A stretch of DNA of 64,000 nt from Chlorocebus sabaeus (lineage: Eukaryota > Chordata > Mammalia > Primates > Cercopithecidae), in assembly GCF_047675955.1 (NCBI RefSeq), contig NC_132911.1:73937133-74001132 (forward strand). Reading direction: 5' to 3'. The notes below the pieces were generated by a model. That model saw only the letters and a program-made list of their open reading frames with translations. It made no database searches and was not told where the DNA came from. Positions 1 to 12,698 of the stretch are shown piece after piece; the first letter of the stretch is position 1, and each line of letters starts with the position of its first letter. The translations under genes and the position numbers were made by a program.

Positions 1-491
1 TTATTTCATACGTGGCAACTGTTTAGCTTATTGTCAATGATACAGATTTATCACGAGCTTATAAACCTCATGATCCATCCAATCCCTCAATTTTTAACTA
101 CTTCCAGGAAGTTTCACCAATAGGCAAATATGCTGAGGGACAAAAAAACAAATACTAGGAGCATTTTAAAAATAATTATAAGCGTCCCTAGCAGGATTCA
201 GTGCTTAAGCTACAACGATTAATGTGATTGTACCAAATTTTCACAAGTGCAATGCATCTTTGCAGCTCATCTAATGGAGTTTGGGTAATACTATTCATTA
301 GTAAGAACCCTTAGAAACAATCGTTTATTTTGTTCTCCCCAGGAAAGTGATCTTTTCATGATTTGGCAAATGTGGGTGCACACACACACACACACAAGGA
401 CAACAACTTAATAGTTGTTTTTGTAGTAATCTACAAAATGGACAGCTAAAGTACATATTTGGTCATCTAGAATCCCTCAAAAAAATTATCT

Positions 492-790
492 ATTTTTTTT
501 TTTTTTTGAGACGGAGTCTCGCTCTGTGGCCCAGGCTGGAGTGCAGTGGCCGGATCTCTGCTCACTGCAAGCTCCGCCTCCCGGGTTCACGCCATTCTCC
601 TGCCTCAGCCTCCCGAGTAGCTGGGACTACAGGCGCCCACCACCTCGCCCGGCTAGTTTTTTGTATTTTTTAGTAAAGACGGGGTTTCACCAGGTTAGCC
701 AGGATGGTCTCGATCTCCTGACCTCGTGATCCGCCCGTCTCAGCCTCCCAAAGTGCTGGGATTACAGGCTTGAGCCACCGCGCCCGGCCC
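492..790 (-). mobile_element. AluY (cercopithecoid AluYR-like)
   Basis: Full-length and little diverged. The 12-base target duplication aaaaaattatct is perfect (480-491 and 791-802). Variants such as gcccgtctcagcc and attacaggcttgagcc match the Old World monkey young Alu group as I remember it. Confidence 0.5.
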
Positions 791-3519
791 AAAAAATTAT
801 CTTGCGTAGAACTGTGTAGATAATTGAGGAAAATGATGTCTATGTCAAATATTTGGAGAAAGCTCTAAATTAATGGATACTTTGATTACTTAAACAGCCT
901 GAAAGAAATTAAGTAAAAGCCTTGACAATTCAGTCTAAGAAAATAGGGAATAGTTAAGGATCCATTCCAAAATTTTGGAAGAAAGAGTGAAGATGCATTT
1001 AAATGTTAGTAGATTGAATTTGCAAAGCTGTCTGCATGGCAGAAGCAAGGGAACCCCTTTGTCACCTAGGGCTGAGCAGCTGTCCCCTGCTGACTTGTCC
1101 TCATCCCTTCCCCACAAATGCAGCCAGAGTCCCACATCATCACCCATAGGGTGAAATCAGAAGGAGCCTTACGTCATTTCTACTCGTGGCATCTAACACT
1201 GACACATCAACCTCTTCTTACAAAGAGTAACATTATTCTTTCCAACTTCTGATACATTTCTGACCAATCAAGATTCAGACCTGTACGTGCCCTAAATTGA
1301 CATATCATTTTCCTTTTCCCCCATTAGAAATGCTTCAAATATATAACTTTCTCTTTATGCCACATGATCGTTGCAATTGAGTAGTGTCCGGCCACTGACC
1401 CGAAAGAAGCAGTTAGTTTTGCAGACTAGTTATCAGCATCCGCAAGTGCTTATGCACCATGGCAATTAATCAAGGTTGCCCGGATTGGATGATAACATGA
1501 CTTCAGGTCCACAATCCCTCAGCCTAAACCCTTAAAGCTGGATGTGTCTTGGAATTAAGATTTTTTTCACATTTTACAAAAGTAAAATGGTGCCTGAGGC
1601 TATGTGTTACGTAACATCTCAATGAAGTCTGGAATGGCATTCCAAAATCAAGCACACTAATATTTCTGCAACAAACGAACAAGTATTCACACTAAGTATG
1701 ATTTTGAAAATAGCCATACATCAGGTCAGATTGGGCTTTGCCATCACGTGAGTTGTGAACTAACTATTGGATCTCAAAGCTTTTAGCTGAATATAGAAGT
1801 AATAACAGAGGAATAGTAGCAGTGGAAAATCATTATGAGAACTGGTCTATGCAAACAGATGCCAGGCACTAGCTATACATGATCTCCTTAATCTCCCCAA
1901 CAACCTTGAGGTCAAAAGTACTTTCAAGAGACTGTTTTACACAAACTGACTTAAAAACACTCTTTTTACAAGGTACATGATATATAAATGTTTTAAACCC
2001 CTCTCCCAAATCATGAATCAAACCCAATATTGTTATTAGCCCATTCTTTTATTGGCTTTCTCATTTTGAATGACATTTCTGTTCTTGATTATAGGATTTT
2101 AATCTCATTAGAGTCCTACATAACAAATCCAGAGGTAGATTTAAAAGAAAAAAATCACATAATTTCAAATTATTTCAGGAAGGCAACCCTGAGATTATTC
2201 ACTAGTTCAGCAACTCAAACCAAAATTACACACTAACAATTACCCCATTAAGGAGCTTTGCTTCCTTTAGTGAAGTATGCTTATCCCATAAGTATGAAAT
2301 TTATGTTTACTCTACCATTATAGGGGAAAACTTGATTTAAAAAAAATAAAAGACTGTACAAGAGCTCAAGGTGTTAGTACGGAATTGGATGGTAATCTGC
2401 TGAGTCTAGGACTTGTATACTGAGACCTGTGAAAATCTCATTACTTACCTTAGCCCACCATCCCTATATGGAGCTCAAGTGGCCCTCAGTCTTCCTAGCT
2501 GTGTATTCTACATTTAACTTATTAATTTGGATTCGGACTCATCCAAATCATGCCAACTCAGCTTGCAAACTCCTCGCCCTGATTACATCTTGTGGAGGTT
2601 TTATAAACATATTACTCTAAGAATTACTAACATCATAGTATATGAGGCTAGAGTGATATGATAATCACCCCTCATATCTCCAGTAAACAATTCACTCTAA
2701 CAACCTTGGTATAAACTGATTATACATATAATTATCATTTTTAATGTTCATCTTGTTCAAACAATGAATTAGATACTATAACAATATAATGCATTAGCAT
2801 TTTATTCTTTAAGATGCTTCCCTACTGTGTACCTTAATTAAGGAATAAGGAAAGCATCCCAACTAAATTTATAGTCTTAGTATAATCTAAAATTATCTTC
2901 TCACAAATATGAAAGTCTTTGCTATTGCAAATGTCTTAGGTTGAGTTCCTTCAGAAGCCAAACCTAAAAGATTTGAATGCAAGTAATTTGGCATGATTCT
3001 GGAATCCATATCTACTGTGCTTAAGGATACCACACCCTGTGCTGATTCATCTAAATACTATCTGTCTCTGAAATATCCCCAAACATATGTATTTATTTCC
3101 ACACACATAGTCATCTGTTTCAGTATTGTGTGTGTGTTCATTCCCCAAGAAACAGAATGCATTCTCAAGCAGTAAAACTGGCCCAGGACACAACACTGTG
3201 CCTCCTGGCTAATGGGCCTTAGCTACTATAGAGCACCATCACCTTCAGCCAATTACCAAAGCTAATATGTCTCCATATTGTTGGTTTCTCTTTTGTCCAT
3301 GTATTTTGTGTTCTGTGAACAATTTTGACCCATACTGTCTCAAAAATCAGTATGCAAGTAAGAGTGCTGGATGTGTGACAAAAATTAAAACCTAGGAGAA
3401 CCAACCTGGACATTGAAAGGCAAGAAGTTTTAGCTCCCTAGGCAAGAAGTTTTATCTCCCTTGAGGCATCATCAAGTAAGTGGTCAAAGACAGTAAGAGT
3501 CTTCTATGTGGAATCATAA

Positions 3520-4470
3520 AAAGAGCCCAAATACACAGAGAATGAAACAGTGGTTACCACCTGCTGGGTGGGGGAGTGGTCAGGGAATGGGAAATGTAGG
3601 TCAAAGAATTCAAAATATCAGATGCATATGATGAACAAGTTTAGACATCTATCGTACAGCATGAGAACTAAAGTTAATAAAATTATATTGTATATCTGGG
3701 TTTTTTGTTAAATAAGTGGATTTTAGCTGCTGTCTTATCACAAAGAATTAACTATCTGAGATGATAGATACGTTTATCTCCTTCACTATCATAACCTTTC
3801 TACTATCTATTAATATATGCATCCCACAACATGTTGCAAACTTCAAATATATACAATAAAGTTTATTTTAAAATAATAAAAATATTGATAGTACAACAGG
3901 GTGACTATAGTCAATAATAACTTAATTGTACATTTTAAAATAACTAAAAGAGTGTAATTGGGCCAGGTGTGGTGGCTCACGCCTGTAATCCCAGCACTTT
4001 GGGAGGCCGAGGAGGGCGGATCACAAGGTCAGGAGTTCGAGACCAGCCTGGACAATACGGTGAAACCCCGTTTCTACCAAAAATACAAAAATTAGCTGGG
4101 CATGGTGGCAGATGCCTGTAATCCCAGCTACTTGGGAGGCTGAGGCAGAAGAATCACTTGAACCCAGGAGGCAGGGTTGCAGTGAGCCGAGATCATGCCA
4201 CTGCACTCCAGCCTGGGCGACAGAGCAACACTCCTTCTCAAAAAAAAAAAAAGAACGAAAGAAAAGTGTAATTGCAGTGTTTGTAACTCAAAGGATAAAT
4301 GCTTGAGGAGATGAATACCCCATTCTCCATGATGTGCTTATTTCACACTGCATGCCTGTACCAAAGCATCTCACGTACCCCACAAATATATATACCTACT
4401 ATGTATCCCCAAAAATTAAACATTAAAAAATGTAATAATAATAATAAATACTAAAAAAGTGGGAGAAACA
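3520..4470 (+). mobile_element. L1 3'UTR remnant(s)
   Basis: AT-rich text such as gtacagcatgagaactaaagt, gactatagtcaataataa and catgcctgtaccaaagcatctc is typical of L1 3' ends. There seem to be two adjoining pieces (about 3520-3890 and 3890-4470). The second is split by the Alu. Confidence 0.5.
3961..4262 (+). mobile_element. Alu inserted in an L1 3' end
   Basis: Two-arm Alu. Flanks aaaagagtgtaattg (3946-3960) and aaaagtgtaattg (4262-4274) form the target duplication, and L1-like text continues on both sides. Confidence 0.5.
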
Positions 4471-4543
4471 TATTTGTAACATTTATCTCACCTAAAGACC
4501 TAATATTCCTAACAAATTTTAACTATTAAAATTGAGGAAAGAG

Positions 4544-4716
4544 AGCCAGGTGTGGTGGCACACACGTGTAGTCCCAGCTACTTGGGAGGCTGAGCTGGGA
4601 GACTCACTTGAGCCCAGGAGTGTGAGCCTTCAGTGAGCTGTGCCTGTGCCTGTGAATAGCCACGGCATTACAGCCTAGGCAATCTAATGAGATCCTATCT
4701 CTAAAATAAAAATAAA
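4544..4716 (+). mobile_element. Fossil Alu-type monomer (FLAM-A-like, 7SL-like)
   Basis: A single arm of about 170 bases. It contains cctgtgaatagccac, a 7SL signature that most Alus lost, followed by a diverged tail. This suggests an early 7SL-derived monomer rather than a half Alu. Confidence 0.5.
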
Positions 4717-5039
4717 TAGAGGAAAGAAACTATGATACATGCACACATCAAAATAATATGCAGCTTTAAACTACAATAAACAAGAGCAGTATAAACTAAA
4801 AGCAAAAAGAATAAAGGGCAGTGAAGGTGAAGATCAGCAGTCACATGGGATTGGTGAAGGGAGCCTGCTGACATTCTGAGGGCATCATAAACAGACTGCA
4901 GCCCAGGAAGACTGAGCAACAGCTGGGTGAGTAGAACCGGAAAGAACAAAAGCCAGAGGCACATCATGACTTCAGGGGATTTGAAGAGAACAGGGAGCTG
5001 TTGCCAGGACTGCCATTGTACAAACAGCATATTCCCTTC

Positions 5040-5140
5040 CAATGTTACTTACATAGAAAGAAGGAAGGGAGGAAGAAAGGGAGGGAGGAATGGAGGGAGG
5101 AGGAGAGAAAGGAAGGGAGGGAGGAAGGAAAAGAATAAAG
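5040..5140. repeat. GGAA/GGGA polypurine tract
   Basis: Imperfect run of ggaa, ggga and aggg units with no clear Alu next to it. Confidence 0.5.
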
Positions 5141-6959
5141 GCCTGGAATTTCCCCATTCTGCTGGCTGTCAGAGGGTGTAGAACTGAGGCTTCCTCTGTT
5201 CCTGCACCCTAAAGGTCCTCTGATCACATCCCCTTGCTCCCTCATTCTTGGCTAGCTGAGCTCCCATCACCACCCACCACCTGAGTGTTCTAGGGTATAT
5301 TTCAAAGGCGCAGAAACTGGGGGCAAGAACACGCACAGAGCCATCTCAGCATGATCACTCTGCAGGGACAGAGAAACGTGAAACCTCTGCAAAACCAGAA
5401 TGGCAGCAATCACGATCAAATGAGTAGACACTGTAAATCCAAGACATGAATATACTGAGTCAGGAGATAAGAGATTTGAGGGAGGGATACTATATTGTTA
5501 AATTACAGTCATTAAAAATTGTGCTTTGTTTGTTTAGAAGAAAAATATTTAATTCATGACAAATATTTAAAATTATCTGAGATGTAATGTTTCCCTCCTT
5601 CCAAGTCTGCAGTGCTGCTCTGCAGTTTTCATTTGACACAGCAAGTTCACACCTTGTGGCAGAGGCTGTGTTAGGTACTGAGATCATGGACACGACTGAG
5701 AAACAGTAACTTCCCTCAAGGAGCCCAGAGTCCAGTGGGACAGCACCCAGGTCATTAACAACAGAAGCATTTGCTCTGAAACTAGGATTTTACTAATTGG
5801 AGTTTTATTTCATTTTTAAAATCATATACCCAAAAATTTAAAGACCTTCTCTAATAAGTGAATTACAGAAAGCTTGCTTTGGGAAATATTCAAGTAAATA
5901 TTGATCTGACCATTAAAAGAAGCTCAGACTATCAGGATAAACAACATTATAAATAGTAAAGTCAAAACAAAGTCAACAAGGAAAAGATCCAAGTCAAAAT
6001 TCTGTCTTTACTTTTAAATAAAATGAAGTATTTTTATTCTAGCATATATTTTTATCAAATATTAGATATATTAATTCATCTGTCAATATCCTAGCTATTA
6101 CCCATCTTCTTCTGTAAAGCACTGGGGTGTTACAAAATGTAAGCACCCTTAGAAATAGAATAATTTAGTTGGAGAGAAGAAACAGACAACAGAAATGTTA
6201 AAAGATATAGATTAACAACATTTCAACATAAGAAAATCTCAAGTCAGTGTGTGATTAATGGCCAAACAGAGCAGGGATATTGCAATTTACAAAGGAAAAA
6301 AAAATGAACATTTCAGACGAGTGTGTATTTAAGCAAGATCTCGAAGGACAAGTAAAATTTGGACATAAAGGAAGCAGGAGGGCAAAAGTGCTACTGTACA
6401 GAAGTATGGTAGGAAAAGACCATAAATAAGGTAAGTGGTGAATTATTTGAGATAGCAGAGATTGAGTAATGTGGACAGCTTTCAATGTCGAGCCAGGAAA
6501 TTGGATTTTATCCTCAGCAATGAGGAATGTAAGGAGCCTCTGCTAGCGTTTGAGCAAAGGAATGATATAAGGTGGTATTTTAAGAGCATTGTCTGGCTTT
6601 ACTATGCAAGAATTAAAAGGAAGTCGATGGATAAGAAAAACCCAATAGTCCAGACGTGAAGTGGTAAGGATCGGAAGTAGGTTAGGACAGTGGACAGTAG
6701 TGTGAGAGGTTTAGGAGAAAAGATTCATAAGACTTGGTAAGTTATTAGAGACCAGGAGATTCACTGGTCTCAACAACAGGTGGCCAAGGGGAAAAAAAAA
6801 TCATTAATGAAATTAAAAAGTCAAGATGGAAGACGTTTCGAAGAGGGTGAAAGCTAATGGAAGTAGGTCATAAAACTGAGGTAAAAGCACTAATCACAGG
6901 ACTTAATGTCGTGAGTGGTATACACTCTTTGGGAAAAAAAAATTGTAGTAAATATAGTG

Positions 6960-7309
6960 TTTTTTGGGGTTTTGGGGGGATTTTTGTTTTGTTTTGTTTT
7001 GTTGCTGCTGTTGTTGTTTTTGAGATGGAATCTTGCTCTCTGCCCAGGCTGGATGGAGTGCAGTGGCATGATCTTGGCTCACTGCAGCCTCCACCTCCTG
7101 GGTTCAAGGGATTTTCCTGCCTCAGCCTCCCAAGTTATCTGGGACTACAGGCATGCACCACCACACCCAGCCACTTTTTTTGTGTTTTTAGTAGAAACGG
7201 GGTTTCACCATACTGGCCAGGCTGGTCTCAAACTCCTGACCTCAAGTGATCCACCTGCCTCGGCCTCCCAAAGTGCTGGGATTACAGGCGTGAGCCATTG
7301 TGCCCAGCC
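6960..7309 (-). mobile_element. Alu
   Basis: Antisense two-arm Alu ending in tgcccagcc at 7309. It is preceded by a T/G-rich degenerate tail. Open frames through it are Alu-derived. Confidence 0.5.
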
Positions 7310-7498
7310 AATATACTGTTTTTAAATAATATTTTTTCCTAACTATAAAGTAACTTAAGTTCAGTGCACACAAATTTGGTATGGAAAAAAAATCCAAAGA
7401 AATAAAAGTCATTCAGAATCCTACTACCCAGAGATGGCTACTTTCACAGATGTCTATCCTTTGAGTCTTTTTTTTTCCCATGTCAATAAAAATAATAG

Positions 7499-7793
7499 AG
7501 CCAACATGGGGGCTCATGCTTATAATCTCAACACTTTGGAAGGCTGAGGCAGATGGATCAGCCTTGGCCTATCCTCTTGAGGTCAGGAGTTTGAGACCAG
7601 CCTGGCCAACATGGCAAAACCCCTCTCTACTAAAAATACAAAAATTAGCTGGGTGTGGTGGCATGCGCCTGTAATCCCAGTTACTCAGGAGGCTGAGGCA
7701 TGAGAATCACTTGAACCCAGGAGGCAGAGGTGGCAGTGAGCTGAGATCGCCCCACTGTACTCCAGCCTGGGTGACAGAGTGAGACTCTGTCTC

Positions 7794-7832
<39 letters not shown>

Positions 7833-7834
7833 AA
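7499..7834 (+). mobile_element. Alu with (AAAT)10 tail
   Basis: Diverged Alu with extra bases near 7560-7580. Its tail has become a clean AAAT microsatellite at 7795-7834. Confidence 0.5.
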
Positions 7835-7869
7835 TTTTTTAAAATGAGAGGGAAAGGGAGTAGAGGAGA

Positions 7870-8045
7870 GAGAAGAATGGCTAAGATTTATTGACTGCCT
7901 ATTACATTCCAAGCATTAGTCTAAGGTCTTGACATATATTAATAGTGATTCTTGGCAACAATTCTATGAGCTAGATAATATTACTATCCCTTTATGCAGA
8001 TGGAGAAACCAGGGCCCAGAGAGATCAAGTCTGCTGAGGCTGCCT
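7870..8045 (-). repeat. MIR fragment
   Basis: Antisense MIR text (ctatccctttatgcagatgg, cccagagagatcaag). It ends where the TMX1 pseudogene begins. Confidence 0.5.
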
Positions 8046-8723
8046 CACTTGTTGTGAGGTGGGCAAGCAGCAGACATGACACCCTCTGGGAGTCATGGTT
8101 TCCCTGGCAGTCCTGGTGCTATTGCTTTGGAGGACATGGAAAGAAACAGAACAGGTGGCAGAGAGATGTATGCATTATCATGGATGAGAACTGAAGACAG
8201 TTGCTGGAAGGAGACTGGATGACAGAATTTTGTGCCCTGTGGTACCCCGCTTGTCAAAAGCTTCCACCAGAATGGGAAAGTTTTGCTGAATGGGGAGAAG
8301 TTCTTGAGGTTAATGTAGCAAAAGTAGATGTCACAGGGCAGCCAGGACTGAGTAGACAGTTCATCGTAACTGCTCTCCTACTATTTATCATTGTAAAGAT
8401 GGTGAATTTAGACACCATCAGAGTCCAAGGACTAAGAAGGACTTCAGAAACTTTATAAGTGATGAAGAGTGGAAGAGTATTGAACCAATTCCATCATGGC
8501 TTGGTTCAGGTTCTTTTCTGATGAGCAGTATGTCAGCACCCTCAGCACTCTATGTGGATCAGGATTTACCATGCTATTTTACTGAAGACCTTAGATTACT
8601 GGTTTGGAAATTGTATACGGTTTTTGCTTTAGCAATTCTGCTTTCAGGGTCGTTTTTAGGACTCTATGATATTTGTGTCAGATTGCCTTTGTCCTTCAAA
8701 AAGGCTCAGACTGCAGCCATACT

Positions 8724-9151
8724 TGTTATATTAGTTCATTCTTGCACTGCTCTAAAGAAATATCTGAGACTGGGTAATTTATAAAGAGAAGAGGCCTAAG
8801 TGGCTCACCGTTCTGCAGGCTGTACAGGAAGCATGACACTTCTGCTCAGCTTTGGGGGAGGCCTCAGGAAACTTACCATTGTGGCAAAAGGCAAGGGGGA
8901 AGTTGGTTCTTCACATAGCCCGAGCAGGAGGAAGAGAGAGAGGGAAGAGGTGCTACACACTTTTAAACAACCAAATCTCACAATAACTCATTTACTCTCT
9001 ATCATGAGAACAGCATTGAGGGGATGGTGCTAAACCATTCATGAGGGACAACCCCTGTGATCCAATTACTTCCCACGAGGCCCCACCTCCAACATTGGGG
9101 ATTACAATTCAGCATGAGATTTGGGCGAGGACAGAGATCCAAGCCGTATCA
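8724..9151 (-). repeat. MST-type LTR, left copy on the plus map (the element's 3' LTR)
   Basis: About 428 bases, antisense. It diverges noticeably from the partner LTR at 11101-11525, as expected of an old insertion. It abuts the TMX1 pseudogene coding sequence directly at 8723. Confidence 0.5.
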
Positions 9152-11100
9152 CTCAACCTCTGGCCCTTCCCAAATCTCACATCCTTCTCACATTGCAAAA
9201 TACAATTATCCCTTTCCAACAGTCCCCTCAAAGTCTTAACTTATTCCAGCATTAACTCAAAAGTCCAAAATCCAAAGTCTCATCTGAGACAAGGCAAGTC
9301 CCTTTGGCCTATGAGCCTGTAAAATCAAAAACAAGTCAGTAACTTCCAAGACACAATAGGATACAGGAATTGGGTAAATACTCCCATTCCAAAAGAGATA
9401 AATTCAGTAAAAGGGGCTTCAGACCCCTTACAAGTCCAACAAGTCTGAAATCCAACAGGGCAGTCACTAAATCATAAGCTTCAAAAGAATCTCCTTTGAC
9501 TCCATGTCCCATATCCAAGGCATTCTGATGCAAGGGGTGGGCTCCCAAGGCCTTGGGCAGCTCTGCCATGTGACTTTAAAGGGTTCAGTCCCCAAAGCTG
9601 CTCTCCTGGACTGGCATTGAGTGCCTGAGGCTTTTCCAGGCTGAGGGTGCAAGATGACAGTGGATCCACCATTCTGGGGTCTGGAGGATGGTGGCCCTCT
9701 TCTCACAGCTCCAGTAGGCAGTGCCCCAATGGGGGACTTCATGTAGGGACTGCAACCCCACATTTCTCTTCTGCACTGCCCTAGTAAACAGTCTCCATGA
9801 GGGCTCCAACCCTGCAGCAGGCTTCTACCTGGACATTCAGGCTTTACCATACATCCTCTGAAATCTAGGTGGAGGCTCCCAAGCCTCAGCTCTTGTGCTC
9901 TGTGCACCAACAGGGTTAACACTGCATGGAAGCCTCCAAGGCTTACAGCTTACACCTTCTGAAGCATCGGCCCAAACTGTACCTGGGATCTTTTGAGCCA
10001 TGGCTGAAGTTGAAGCAGCTGGGATGTGAAAAGTAGTGTCCCGAGATTGTGCAGGGCAGGGGGCCCTGGGTCTGGCCCATGAAATCACTCTTCCCTTCTA
10101 GGCCTCTGGGCCTGTGATGGGAGGAGCTGTCATGAAGGCCTCTGAAGTGCCTTCAAGGCCTTCTTCTCATTGTCTTATCTATCAATATTTGTCTTACTTT
10201 TAACCATGCAAATTTATCCATCCTGACTGAATTCTTCCCCAGAAAATGAGGGGTTTTTTTTTCTACCACATGGCCAGGCTGCAAGTTTAGCAAACTTTTG
10301 TGTTCTACTTCCTTTTTAAATATAAATTTCAGGGCTGGGTGCAGTGGCTCACACCCATAATCACAGCATTTTGGTAGGCTGAGGCAGGAGGATCACTTGA
10401 AACCAGGAGTTCGAGATCAGCCTGAGCAACACAGTAAGACCCTGCCTCTACTAAAAATATAAGAAAATTAGCCAGGCATGGTGGTGTATGCCTATAAACC
10501 CATCTACTCAGGAGGCTGTGGTGGGAGAATCACCTGAGCCTGGGAGGCAGAGGTCTACAGTGAGCCATGATCATGTCACTGCACTCCAACCTGGGGAACA
10601 AAGCAATATTCTGTCTCAAACATTATATATATATATATATTCAAGTTTCAGGTCATTGTTTTGCACACACATATAAGCATAAAATGCTAGAGGCAGCCAG
10701 GCCATATCTTGAACAGTTTGCTGATTAGAAATGACTTCCACTAGATACCCTAAATCATCTCTCTCAAGTTCAAAGTTCCACAGATTCCTAGAGCAGAGGC
10801 ACAATGTAGCTAGGATCTTTGCTAACGCATAGCAAAAGTGACCTTTACTCTAGTTTCTAATAAGTTCCTTATCTCCATCTGAGACCTCATCAGCCTGGAC
10901 TTTATTGTACTTACCACTATTGGTATTTTGGTCACAACCATTTAACAAGTCTCTAGGAAGTTCCAAACTTTCCATTATCTTCCTGTCTTCTTCTGAACCT
11001 TCCACACTCTTTCAACCTCTACCTATCACCCAGCTCTAAAGTCATTTCTACATTTTCAGGTATCTGTGTGGGAATGCCCCACTCCTCAGTACCAATTTTC
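9152..11100 (-). mobile_element. MaLR internal region
   Basis: This is antisense internal sequence of the MaLR element. It contains only short, broken frames and no intact gene. An Alu sits at 10333-10620 with a TA repeat at 10624-10640. Confidence 0.5.
10333..10640 (+). mobile_element. Alu within the MaLR internal region, with (TA)n
   Basis: Diverged two-arm Alu, followed by a TA run at 10624-10640. It is the youngest layer of the TMX1-MaLR-Alu nest. Confidence 0.5.
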
Positions 11101-11525
11101 TGTATTAGTCCTTTCTTGTACCGCTCTAGAGAAATACCTGCAACTGGATAATTTATAAAGAAAAGAGGTTTAATTGGTTCATGGTTCTACAGGCTGTACA
11201 GGAATTATGATGGCTTCTGCTTGGCTTCTGAGAAGGCCTCAGGAAAGTTACAACACAGGCAAAGGCAAAAGGGAAGCTGGAACTTCACATGGCCGACACG
11301 AGAGGAAGAGAGAGAGGGAAGAGGTGCTACACACTTTTAAATAACCAGATCTCATGATAACTCACCCACTCACTATCACAAGAACACCACAGAGTGGATG
11401 GTGTTAAATCATCCATGAGTGGCCACCCCCATGATTTAATCACCTCCCACCAAGCTCCACCTCCAACACTAGGGATTACAATTTGACATGAGAGTTGGGC
11501 AGGGACACAGATCCAAGCCACAGCA
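11101..11525 (-). repeat. MST-type LTR, right copy on the plus map (the element's 5' LTR)
   Basis: About 425 bases, starting TGTATTAGTCC on the plus strand. The TMX1 pseudogene text resumes immediately after it at 11526. Confidence 0.5.
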
Positions 11526-12333
11526 CCAGTCCAAAAAATTATTACCAGAATCTTCTCAATCTTTTAACAATGTGGAGGAGGAATAAAAGGTGGATGTAGA
11601 AGTTTCCAAAGAGGAAGCTGAAAGTAAAGAAGGAATAAAGAAAGGCTTTCCATAGAATACCATAAATTGGCCATGGATAAATCCTAATTTTTGTAGTTAT
11701 CTTAATATTATGATTTTGACAAAAATAGATTAATCATTTCTTTTGGTTTGAAGTGAAATGTTACTTGCTTGTATACATATTGCAGGGCTCAGACTAGACT
11801 GTCATTAGATTGAGAGTCTACATTCAGAATATAAAAGCACTAAGTATAAAAGTTTGAAATATGATTTAAGCACAGTGTGGTGGTTTAAATAGTTCAACTT
11901 TTGAAAAAACACTGCCAAGCAGTGTGTGTGTTTAATAATAACCTGTTTCAAGTCTGAGTTTTGAAAATTTATATTTTACAAGTATTATATTATTGGAGGT
12001 ATTTAAGAAGCTTACTTTAGAGAAAAAGATTTCTCATCTAGTACAGTTTTTCTTCGTTTCACTGTATGAAAAGAAGAAGATACTTCCCACAAATAAAAAG
12101 AAATATCCCACAAATGGGAACTTTGCCCATTGTCTCAAGAAGTGTGTATTTCAATAACAACTCTGTGGTCTTTTTAGAGATATAATCAAATTTTTTTTCA
12201 TACTTTTAGATTATGCAACTAACAAAAACTACATTACATTAATTATAGTTTTCTACACACAATAATGCAGGATACGCTATTGATTTAAGAGGTTTTTATT
12301 TGTCCGTAATATTCTCTTGATTCCTATAAACGT

Positions 12334-12698
12334 TGTATTAATCCATTCTCCCACTGTTACAATAACTTACCTGAGACTGAGTAATTTATAAAGGAAAAGG
12401 GTTTAATTAACTCACAGTTCAGCATGGCAGGGGAGGTCTCAAGAAACTTACAATCATGACAGAAGGGGAAGCAAACTGTCCTTCTTCACATGGCAACAGC
12501 AAAGAGAGGTACTGAGCAAAAGAGGGGAAAGCCCCTTATAAAACCATCAACTCTCATGAGAACTCACTATCACAAGAACAGCATGAGGATAACCAATGAT
12601 TCAATTATCTTCCACCGGGTCCTTCCCACAATGTGTGGGGATTATGGGAACTACAATTTAAGATGAGATTTGGTTGGGGACACAGCCAAACCATATCA
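12334..12698 (-). repeat. Solo MaLR LTR (THE1/MST-like) in the TMX1 pseudogene 3'UTR
   Basis: About 365 antisense bases from TGTATTAATCC to ACCATATCA. The five flanking bases are aacgt and aagat, partly alike. TMX1 3'UTR text is on both sides, so this insertion is later than the retrocopy. It is shorter than the MST LTRs nearby and fits a THE1-like length. Confidence 0.5.

Larger units (their letters stand above)
8724..11525 (-). mobile_element. MaLR (MST-type) provirus-like element with two LTRs
   Basis: Two LTRs of about 425 bases (8724-9151 and 11101-11525) lie in the same antisense orientation around roughly 1.95 kb of internal sequence. Both begin on the plus strand with TGT-ATTAG-like text and share landmarks such as GGGTAATTTATAAAG-like and GAGAGAGGGAAGAGGTGCTACACAC. 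That order is the reverse complement of MST/THE1-class mammalian apparent LTR retrotransposons (ERVL-MaLR). The internal part shows only short, broken frames and contains an inserted Alu (10333-10620). The five flanking bases, atact and ccagt, agree at three of five, so the target duplication is not clear. Confidence 0.5.

Noticed and set aside
6915..7325. Frame of 136 codons
   Set aside because: Typical translation of an antisense Alu (for example ASASQSAGITGVSH). The same applies to frames at 53759-54124, 33720-34112, 39326-39823 and others.
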